Shown in pieces: positions 57,468 to 64,000 of a DNA stretch of 64,000 nt (positions are counted from its first letter, which is position 1; each line of letters opens with the position of its first letter). The notes beneath the pieces were generated by a model that worked only from the letters and a program-made list of their open reading frames with translations, ran no database searches and was not told the DNA's origin. This DNA is from Clostridium sp. Lineage in GTDB: Bacteria; Cyanobacteriota; Vampirovibrionia; Gastranaerophilales; Gastranaerophilaceae. Where the stretch lies: positions 1-64,000 of the forward strand of contig JAHALR010000004.1 of assembly GCA_018362895.1 (NCBI GenBank). The letters run 5' to 3'. A program made the translations under genes and the position numbers.

Positions 57468-59240
57468 TCACTCATTTTTTTTGTACAAAACAAATCTCAC
57501 ACCTTCATCCACAGCAGCAACCGGCTTGTAATTAGCTTTCACAAAAGTACAGACACTTTTTGCATAATCACAAAAATCTCCAACATTAAATGGTGAATAA
57601 GGTACATTATTCATAATAAAATAATCAGGCGGATTTTTCTTAAAGTCAAACAATATCTTTTCTTCGCCAAAAACCTGCACATTAGCCGGAATCAAATAAT
57701 AATACATGTCATTTGATTTTCTGTCACTCAAAAAGTTAATTATCGCACCTTCCGGCACAGAAACTATTATAGAATCTTTCGGTGTTGTTTGTTTAATATA
57801 ATGTACAAACTCATTTTGAGATTTGAAAAGCTCACTTACAAAAATCGTACCTCTTTCCGTTGAAACAGGATAAAGCGGCTTTTCACCAATTCGCATAATA
57901 TTTGCTGCAAGATAAGAAATAACAATAACAAAACACAAATTCACAATAGTTTTTTCAAGAACTTCCTTGTCTGTAAATTTTAAATATCTGACAAAGAAAA
58001 TAACAAACGGTAAAAATAAAGCCGCCAGAGAAAAAGTTCCGTAACACTCGGTTGTAATTCCTGATATTCCTTTTATTGAAACAGATATTGAAGCTATTAG
58101 TAAGAAAAAATACATTTTGTCATACAAATCAACAGAAGAAAGAGAAAATTTGTTATTTACATACTTGTATATAAATAACAGAGAAAAAACTGCTAAAACA
58201 ATTACAGCATAAAGTCCCAACCAGCAAAACAACCTTTCGCTCATTGGCAAAAATTTTTGAAAAGCTTTTGTTACCGCAACAACCATTGTAGAAAATATCA
58301 CAATATTCAAAAATATTTTTAAAAATCTGTTTGAAAAAAATCTTTTGTTCAAAAAGTTAAGCCCGTAAAAAATTAATCCAAAAGGCACAACAAAAAGAAG
58401 CAGCCTAAAAGAATAATAAAACGAGAGTTTTATATAAAAAGGATTTAAGTAAAGCCCATATGCGTTATAAAAATATTCAACAACAGGTGCATGAACAAGC
58501 CTGTTAATTAAATCAAATGCGTTTAAAAAATCACCTGTATTCGCACCCTGCAATATAAGAATGCCAAAAGAAACAATCGGAAATATCATAAAAAAGAAAA
58601 AAGCTTGTGCATATTTTCTCCAATCCTTCCGATTTTCCAGAACAAAAGGAAGACTTAAAAATAAAAGTATAAAATAAGGCAGGTTCTCAATTTTGTTTGC
58701 AAAAGAAAATCCACCAAACAAAAAAGCAAGCCAGAGAAATTTGCTGCTTCTGTCTTTCATATACAAAAGCATTGATAAAAGAGAAAGCAAAAATCCTGAA
58801 AGTGCATAAACAGCAGAATATGAATATGCAAATATAAAATTAAAAAAAGTTCTTATATAAATACATACTGCCATTGTCATAGCCGTAACGCAAAGAGCTG
58901 TCTTTTTAGTACTAAAAATTCTAACTATAAAAAACGAAGCAAAACATATAATCAAAGAATTCAAAAAACCCATTAAATAGAGCGTACTCAGCTTTATACC
59001 AAAAATAATATATGCAAGAGCATTAATCTGATAACCCAGCGGACCGTATACATTGAAAATATCTTTATATAAAACTTTACCGTTAAGCATCTGCCACGGT
59101 ATATAAGCTTCTCTGCCTACATCAACAAGGTACGCATCTTGTTTACCATAAAAAATAATAAACAACAAAACTGAAAAAACAAGAATTACACCGAGTTCTC
59201 TCAAATTATATTTATTTGCAAATTTTATAAACTTTTCCAT
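57468..59240 (-). CDS. GT39-like polytopic glycosyltransferase
   Basis: The 590-residue membrane protein has about 11-12 hydrophobic helices. An early periplasmic loop has VDVGREAYIPWQMLNGKVLYKDIFNVYGPLGY, with an acidic residue pair typical of PMT/ArnT-type (GT-C) enzymes that use polyprenyl-phosphate sugars. The C-terminal 130 residues form a soluble domain. It is divergent from the GT2 gene at 59308, which can provide the polyprenyl-phosphate sugar. The sugar is not known. Confidence 0.78.
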   Translation of the reverse strand: MEKFIKFANKYNLRELGVILVFSVLLFIIFYGKQDAYLVDVGREAYIPWQMLNGKVLYKDIFNVYGPLGYQINALAYIIFGIKLSTLYLMGFLNSLIICFASFFIVRIFSTKKTALCVTAMTMAVCIYIRTFFNFIFAYSYSAVYALSGFLLSLLSMLLYMKDRSSKFLWLAFLFGGFSFANKIENLPYFILLFLSLPFVLENRKDWRKYAQAFFFFMIFPIVSFGILILQGANTGDFLNAFDLINRLVHAPVVEYFYNAYGLYLNPFYIKLSFYYSFRLLLFVVPFGLIFYGLNFLNKRFFSNRFLKIFLNIVIFSTMVVAVTKAFQKFLPMSERLFCWLGLYAVIVLAVFSLLFIYKYVNNKFSLSSVDLYDKMYFFLLIASISVSIKGISGITTECYGTFSLAALFLPFVIFFVRYLKFTDKEVLEKTIVNLCFVIVISYLAANIMRIGEKPLYPVSTERGTIFVSELFKSQNEFVHYIKQTTPKDSIIVSVPEGAIINFLSDRKSNDMYYYLIPANVQVFGEEKILFDFKKNPPDYFIMNNVPYSPFNVGDFCDYAKSVCTFVKANYKPVAAVDEGVRFVLYKKNE

Positions 59241-59307
59241 ACAAATTGTGTTCTCCCGCTATTTTGATTATACTATGAATTGAAATAGTACGAGGAAAGA
59301 ATGAAGA

Positions 59308-60096
59308 ATGATAAACAATAAAAAAGTAGTCGTAATCATGCCTGCATACAACGCAGAAAAAACTCTCGAACAAACATACAATGAACTTTACAAAGATATT
59401 GTTGATGAAATCATTCTTGTAGACGATAACTCTTCTGACAAAACAAAAGAAGTCGCAAAAAAACTCGGAATTACAACTATTGTCCATGACAAAAATAAAG
59501 GCTACGGCGGAAATCAGAAAACATGTTATACAGCAGCACTTAAAACAAATGCTGACATAGTTATTATGGTGCATCCTGATTATCAATACACTCCAAAATT
59601 AGTACCCGCCATGGCTACAATGATTGCATTTGATGAATATGATGCCTGCATTGCCTCACGCTTTATCGGAAAAGGAGCTCTTGAAGGAGGCATGCCAAAA
59701 TATAAATTCTTTGCCAACAGATTCTTAACCTGGTTTCAAAATATTCTCTCCGGTGAACGCCTGACAGAATATCACACAGGATTCAGAGCCTTCTCAAAAC
59801 AGGTTCTTGAAACACTTCCGCTTAAAGATTGTGATGACGATTTTATTTTTGACAATGAAATGCTCGCCTTGATTTTTTATAAAGGTTATACAATCGGACA
59901 AATCAGCTGTCCTACAAAATACTTCCCCGACGCTTCCTCAATAAACTTTATGAGAAGCTGCAAATACGGATTCGGCGTTTTGAAAGTGAGTCTGCTTTAT
60001 GCACTTGCAAAGTCCGGAATTTATAAATCAAAAATTTTCAAAAAAGATGCAAAAACTCTTGATAAAAATGAAAATCTACCCTATTTTCAGGGCTGA
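59308..60096 (+). CDS. Family 2 glycosyltransferase (polyprenyl-phosphate sugar synthase type)
   Basis: The 262-residue GT-A protein has VVVIMPAYNAEKTLEQTY, IILVDDNSSDKTKEVA, GYGGNQKTCYTAAL and MVHPDYQYTP (DxD-like), followed by FDNEMLALIFYKG. It lacks C-terminal membrane helices, as in DPM1-type enzymes that load sugars on polyprenyl phosphate. Its stop overlaps the start of the DUF2142-like gene by one base. Confidence 0.88.
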   Translation: MINNKKVVVIMPAYNAEKTLEQTYNELYKDIVDEIILVDDNSSDKTKEVAKKLGITTIVHDKNKGYGGNQKTCYTAALKTNADIVIMVHPDYQYTPKLVPAMATMIAFDEYDACIASRFIGKGALEGGMPKYKFFANRFLTWFQNILSGERLTEYHTGFRAFSKQVLETLPLKDCDDDFIFDNEMLALIFYKGYTIGQISCPTKYFPDASSINFMRSCKYGFGVLKVSLLYALAKSGIYKSKIFKKDAKTLDKNENLPYFQG

Positions 60097-61553
60097 TGGT
60101 GTACGGTATGATAAATTTTTTCAAAAATTTAATCCAAAAACCTGAAAAAATATTTCTAGTCTTCTGCTTGTTCTGGGGCATTATTCTGGTTTTTGTAAAT
60201 CCGCCTTTTCAGAACTTTGATGAACCCGAACATTTCTACAAAATATATGCCTTCTCTGACGGCACATTAAATTTCAAAAAAATCACCTCTTATACAGACG
60301 GAACTTTTTATTTTGACAAGCCAAAAACCTTTACAGCACAAATTATGCCGATTAGTATTGTCCAGCTCGTTGTACAAAGCAAAAGAATGAATCCATACTT
60401 TGATGAAAACAAAATGTATAACGAAGGCACAAAAACCAGTGTAAAAGAAATTATAAATTCTTCTAACATACAGCTGGATAAACATCTGAAAACAATTATT
60501 ATTCACCCTATTCCGTCTTACACAATTTTTTCTTATTTTTTATCAGCTTCAGTAATGTTTTTGTTAAAGCTTTGCAACACAAATCCTTTGTACATGATGT
60601 ATCTAATGAGACTTTGTTCTTTGTTTTTATATACCGGACTGATATATTACGCAATTAAAATTACACCTATAAAGAAAAATCTGTTTCTTGTTCTTGCCCT
60701 GATGCCGTCAGCATTATATCTTGCAGGAGCAATAAATACTGATTATATGATTATAGGACTCTGCTTTTTATTTATTGCATACTGTCTAAAGTTGGCATTT
60801 TCTTCGGAAATTGAAAAAATATCAAAAAGACAATTGTTGAAACTTTCTATTTGCGCAATATTAATAAGTATAAGCAAATTTGTCTATACTCCTTTAATCT
60901 TACTGTTTTTAATAATTCCAAAAGAAAAATTCGATTCCCAAAAACAACGCATATTATATTTTTTCAGCCTGTTAATTATCTCTTTTTTGACAGTATGTTG
61001 TTTCTTGTCATTTAATCTTAAAATTTTTGAAAATACATTTTCATATTACTCAACAAACAGTCATATTGAAATGCTCACAAACTTATTTCATAATCCATTA
61101 AGCTTTTTAGCACTGTTAACTAAAACCATTTTGTTTTACGGAACCATATATCTGAAAAACTCAATTTCTGATTTTGGTTTTTCAGACACAAATGTTCCAT
61201 CGCTTATAATATATTTCTATCTTATATTAATTTGTCTTGTGTCCACTGAAGGCGAAAAAGAAGAATATAAAATTGACATCAAGAAAAAATTTCTTTTTCT
61301 TTTTATCTTTGTCTTCAGCTTATTTTTAATCTTCACAGCAAACTATCTGAATTTCGCACTTGAGCCAACAGGAATGATTTCTGGTTTTAAAGGAAGATAT
61401 TTGCTTCCTGTTTACCCGCTTTTGTTTTTAAATTTGTACAATACAAAACTATATTTCAAAAAATTTAAACCAGTTTGGATTACACTTTTCTATCTTTTGT
61501 TTTTTCTGGTTATTTTCATATCTACAATAATTTTCAGATATTACACATTTTGA
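60096..61553 (+). CDS. DUF2142-like polytopic membrane protein
   Basis: The 485-residue protein has about 10-12 membrane helices and the early loop PPFQNFDEPEHFYKIYAFSDGTL, which is the mark of DUF2142, a GT-C-like family. A likely role is use of the polyprenyl-linked sugar from the GT2 enzyme to decorate a surface polymer. An internal ATG at 60108 is an alternative start. The end is convergent with the gene at 61541, overlapping by 13 bases. Confidence 0.78.
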   Translation: MVYGMINFFKNLIQKPEKIFLVFCLFWGIILVFVNPPFQNFDEPEHFYKIYAFSDGTLNFKKITSYTDGTFYFDKPKTFTAQIMPISIVQLVVQSKRMNPYFDENKMYNEGTKTSVKEIINSSNIQLDKHLKTIIIHPIPSYTIFSYFLSASVMFLLKLCNTNPLYMMYLMRLCSLFLYTGLIYYAIKITPIKKNLFLVLALMPSALYLAGAINTDYMIIGLCFLFIAYCLKLAFSSEIEKISKRQLLKLSICAILISISKFVYTPLILLFLIIPKEKFDSQKQRILYFFSLLIISFLTVCCFLSFNLKIFENTFSYYSTNSHIEMLTNLFHNPLSFLALLTKTILFYGTIYLKNSISDFGFSDTNVPSLIIYFYLILICLVSTEGEKEEYKIDIKKKFLFLFIFVFSLFLIFTANYLNFALEPTGMISGFKGRYLLPVYPLLFLNLYNTKLYFKKFKPVWITLFYLLFFLVIFISTIIFRYYTF

Positions 61554-62164
61554 CAAAGTTGAGCTTTTGTTTCGTAATATTGATCAATTTTGCCGTTTTT
61601 ATAGCTTTTGTGATTGGAAATGCCCATAAATGCCAGACCTGTAAGAAAAGCAATTGCACCGGCAGCTTTATAAGAAGCAGGAACTTTAGCAAATTTTTCC
61701 GCCATTTCAGCTGCATATTGTTTAACTTTGCCCAATACACCTTTATCACTTAACTTAAATTTTGAAGCAATAAAACTTATACCCTTTTTAACCCAGCCCG
61801 TAAATTTTGGAGAAGAATCTTTTATAATTTTAACATTTTTAAAATGTTTTTCTGCCATGTTTTTTGCATCAACAACCTTGTTTCTTATTGCAGTATTAGC
61901 TTCAGGACAATTACCCGTAACAAAATTAAAGCCTTTTGTTAAATATTCTCCTGTTTTTTTAACAAACTTAGAATCAGGATGCTTGGCAACATTATATATA
62001 CCTACGGCACCACCCGCCAGAACAGCTGTCGATGCTATATTATGAGCAACTTTATTTTTCATTCTTGCCTGTAATTTAGCTTTTTTATCCTCCATTGTAT
62101 TCTTTGAAGTACAAAAATCATAAAACTCCGGAGCCATACTCATAGGACCAAAACCCATTACCAT
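61541..62164 (-). CDS. Hypothetical membrane-associated protein
   Basis: The 207-residue basic protein starts at ATG 62164 after a purine-rich AGGAAAGCAGG; a TTG at 62188 is the alternative. A weakly hydrophobic Ala/Gly segment near residues 42-58 (IASTAVLAGGAVGIYNVA) and another near 180-192 (AAGAIAFLTGLAFMG) may insert in the membrane. The rest is Lys-rich helices. Not recognised. Confidence 0.6.
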   Translation of the reverse strand: MVMGFGPMSMAPEFYDFCTSKNTMEDKKAKLQARMKNKVAHNIASTAVLAGGAVGIYNVAKHPDSKFVKKTGEYLTKGFNFVTGNCPEANTAIRNKVVDAKNMAEKHFKNVKIIKDSSPKFTGWVKKGISFIASKFKLSDKGVLGKVKQYAAEMAEKFAKVPASYKAAGAIAFLTGLAFMGISNHKSYKNGKIDQYYETKAQLCQNV

Positions 62165-62240
62165 AAATTTACCTGCTTTCCTTGCCAACTTCTAAAATAA
62201 AAACACTTACATTCATGTAAAAACATTTTCATAAAAAAAC

Positions 62241-62269
62241 TTGACTTTTTATAGACATCTGTCTATAAT
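62241..62269 (+). promoter_or_regulatory. lexA promoter with SOS-type operator
   Basis: The -35 TTGACT (62241-62246) and perfect -10 TATAAT (62264-62269) are 17 bp apart. The spacer carries the perfect palindrome TATAGACA-TC-TGTCTATA (62250-62267), which overlaps the -10 box. It differs from the E. coli (CTG-N10-CAG) and Bacillus (GAAC-N4-GTTC) boxes. It is the likely site of self-repression. Confidence 0.8.
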
Positions 62270-62275
62270 ATAATT

Positions 62276-62863
62276 ATGTTAAATCAAAACCTCAGTAATA
62301 AACAAAAAACCTTTTTTGATAACCTCAAAAAAGCATACGGAAAAGAACCGCTTCCGAGTTTTGAAAAAATTGCATCAGACTTCGGGTTTAAACACAAAAA
62401 TTCTGTCTGGCAGTATTTTAACAAACTCAAAGAACAGGATCTCATCAAAGAAAAGAACGGCAAGTTTTTCATAAATCCGGACTGCTTTGGAGCAATCCTT
62501 TTTACCTCTTCTGTAAGAGCAGGCTTCGCAACAGTAGCTGAGGACACGATTGAAAAAAGAATTTCTCTTGATGAAAATTTTGATTTAGACAATCCGTCTA
62601 CCTTTGTTTTCAACGTATCAGGAGACTCCATGGTCAACGCAGGCATTTTTGACGGTGACAAAGTTATTGTGAAAAAAACTCCATATGCAAAAAACGGAGA
62701 TATTGTTCTGGCTTTTATAGACAACGGCTATACGTTAAAAACATACCGCCAAAAAGACGGAAAAATTTGGCTCCAACCGGAAAATCCCGAATATCCGATT
62801 ATTGAACCGAAAGAAGTTCTGACTATTTTCGGTGTTGCAACAGGGATTGTAAGACAGTTATGA
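62276..62863 (+). CDS. lexA: LexA-like self-cleaving repressor
   Basis: The 195-residue protein has an N-terminal LexA-type winged helix (SFEKIASDFGFKHKNSVWQYFNKL and LIKEKNGKFFIN) and a C-terminal S24 peptidase. The cleavage site is Ala82-Gly83 in VRAGFATV. Ser118 in SGDSM and Lys155 in YTLKTY form the catalytic dyad. It represses DNA-damage genes until RecA triggers cleavage. The strong operator at 62250-62267 and the umuC gene downstream support the role. It may be a second, umuC-dedicated repressor rather than the global LexA. Confidence 0.85.
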   Translation: MLNQNLSNKQKTFFDNLKKAYGKEPLPSFEKIASDFGFKHKNSVWQYFNKLKEQDLIKEKNGKFFINPDCFGAILFTSSVRAGFATVAEDTIEKRISLDENFDLDNPSTFVFNVSGDSMVNAGIFDGDKVIVKKTPYAKNGDIVLAFIDNGYTLKTYRQKDGKIWLQPENPEYPIIEPKEVLTIFGVATGIVRQL

Positions 62864-62884
62864 AATATCCTTCCTAAAAATAAC

Positions 62885-62950
62885 AGCGGGACAACTCATC
62901 TAAGTTTAAACATTTGCAGATCGATTACAGGTACGTCCCGCTTTTTCTTT
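62885..62950 (+). terminator. Long-loop hairpin between lexA and umuC
   Basis: AGCGGGAC (62885-62892) pairs with GTCCCGCT (62935-62942) across a 42-nt loop, then TTTTCTTT. It may act as a partial terminator that lowers umuC expression, or as a small RNA. It is GC-richer than the region. Confidence 0.55.
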
Positions 62951-62982
62951 ATCTCCGTATTATCCTAACAAAGGTCACAATT

Positions 62983-64000
62983 ATGGCAGAAATAGCTCTC
63001 GTAGATTGCAACAATTTTTTTGTATCATGTGAACAACTCATGAATCCTATGTTAAAAGACAGGCCTGTTTGTGTTTTAAGCAACAATGACGGCTGTGTAA
63101 TTGCACGCTCAAAAGAAGCCAAAGAAATGGGAATTCCTATGGGTTATCCACTTTTTAAAGCAAAAAAAGAATTTAAAAATGTAATTTATATATCAAGAAA
63201 TTTTGGATTATATCATGATATCTCAAATCGTATAATGCAAAAACTCATGAGCTTCACTCCGGATGTAGAACAATATTCAATAGATGAAGCCTTTCTTGAT
63301 TTAACAGGATTAAAGAAGCTTTACAGGCAGCCATACGAAGAAATTATACTAAAAATAAAAAAAGAAATTATGGAAGACATAGGAGTACCTGTTTCGATAG
63401 GTCTCGCTCCAACAAAAACCCTCGCAAAACTTGCCTGTGAAAAAGCAAAAAAAGAAAAGGGTTCAAACGGTGTAAAACGCATAAAAAAACGGGAGTTGGA
63501 CGAAATACTAAAAAAAACATATATAGAAGACATCTGGGGCATAGGAAAAAACACCTCGGCACTTTTTCATAAATATGGAATCCACAAATGCAACGATATT
63601 GTTAAACAGAATGATTTTTGGCTGAAAAAAATCTGGGGAAAAAGAGGAATTGAACTCAAAATGGAACTGAGCGGAATTAGTGCATATCCTGTCATAAACA
63701 AAATCGAACCTCCGAAATCTATTCAAAAAACCAGTGCATTCAGCCATTTTACAAGTGATAAAGCATACATAAAAGATTCTCTTCATTATCATTCACATCA
63801 AGTTTGTACAAAATTAAGAAAACTCGGACTCCAAAGCGAAATAGTTTATGTGATGCTAAGAACAAAAGATTTTTACGTCATCACAGAAAAAATGGTACTG
63901 CCCGAGCCTTCTGACAGTGAATTTTTGATAAATCAGTACATTGACAAGCTTTTTGAAAAAATCTATAACCCTGACATAATCTATCGTTCATCAGGAGTTT
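62983..64000 (+). CDS. umuC: Y-family DNA polymerase UmuC, cut by the right edge
   Basis: Translesion DNA polymerase of the UmuC branch. The 339 visible residues of about 420 begin IALVDCNNFFVSCEQLMNP (metal Asp), then VLSNNDGCVIARSKEAK, the catalytic EQYSIDEAFLDL, VSIGLAPTKTLAKLACEKAKK and the little-finger start KSIQKTSAFSHF. The V-x-S-N-N-D-G-C-x-I-A-R-S segment separates it from DinB. It follows lexA in the same direction; a umuD is not separate here, and the LexA-like protein may serve for it. The C terminus is outside the window. Confidence 0.93.
   Translation, partial: MAEIALVDCNNFFVSCEQLMNPMLKDRPVCVLSNNDGCVIARSKEAKEMGIPMGYPLFKAKKEFKNVIYISRNFGLYHDISNRIMQKLMSFTPDVEQYSIDEAFLDLTGLKKLYRQPYEEIILKIKKEIMEDIGVPVSIGLAPTKTLAKLACEKAKKEKGSNGVKRIKKRELDEILKKTYIEDIWGIGKNTSALFHKYGIHKCNDIVKQNDFWLKKIWGKRGIELKMELSGISAYPVINKIEPPKSIQKTSAFSHFTSDKAYIKDSLHYHSHQVCTKLRKLGLQSEIVYVMLRTKDFYVITEKMVLPEPSDSEFLINQYIDKLFEKIYNPDIIYRSSGV

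Overview
The window is AT-rich, gene-dense bacterial chromosome with a diderm signature: the KDO genes kdsD and kdsC, a MurE with the meso-diaminopimelate DNPR motif, and heptosyltransferase-like glycosyltransferases. ThyX replaces ThyA, and acetyl-CoA is handled by an ADP-forming synthetase, which suggests an anaerobic fermenter. Several small proteins carry an N-terminal x-F-x-G motif (LSFQGK, TSFGDN, VDFKGEK), which I associate from memory with gut non-photosynthetic Cyanobacteria (Vampirovibrionia / Gastranaerophilales). The taxonomic call is inference and no marker search was possible.

Layout. 1-11: start of a minus-strand gene leaving the window. 0.4-9.6 kb: kdsD-kdsC-PurN-like operon, rdgB, uppS, gpsA, ahcY, with two small XRE regulators and short unknown genes. 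9.6-16.4 kb: GNAT-like protein, pheA, a phosphohexomutase, leuA, PilZ protein, glutaredoxin, RipA-like membrane protein. 16.5-25 kb: fusA, a pyruvyltransferase-like gene, tRNA-Lys(CTT), then a five-gene minus-strand surface-glycan operon with two alkaline-phosphatase-superfamily membrane proteins and a kinase-like/methyltransferase fusion. 25-33 kb: gatD, a frameshifted kinase-like plus ART-like protein, LysM and HEAT proteins, a radical SAM gene coupled to a 57-residue zinc ribbon, and gltX-bioG-bioC.

33-43 kb: small unknowns, two more XRE regulators each beside a divergent non-coding transcript unit, a radical SAM protein, ADP-forming acetyl-CoA synthetase, and a one-carbon set (MetE-core protein, CooC-like ATPase, FolD). 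43-49.4 kb: ftsI-murE, rpsO, thyX and a hybrid-cluster-protein homologue that has lost its metal ligands. 49.5-64 kb: M16 protease, formyltransferase, TPR-glycosyltransferase, a tRNA cluster (Thr-TGT, a 3' half of a Thr-GGT gene, Tyr-GTA), a paralogous pair of small secreted proteins around an HxlR regulator, a second glycan cluster (GT39-like, GT2, DUF2142-like) and an SOS-type lexA-umuC pair cut by the right edge.

The most unusual items are: the 11-bp tandem duplication that breaks the kinase/ART-like gene at 25779-27499; the repeated module of small XRE gene, palindromic operator and divergent promoter, which in two of three cases drives a short structured RNA ending in a terminator (34.9 kb and 38.3 kb); the ligand-less Hcp homologue; and the tRNA-Thr(GGT) 3' fragment. 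No CRISPR array, rRNA gene or intact insertion sequence was seen.
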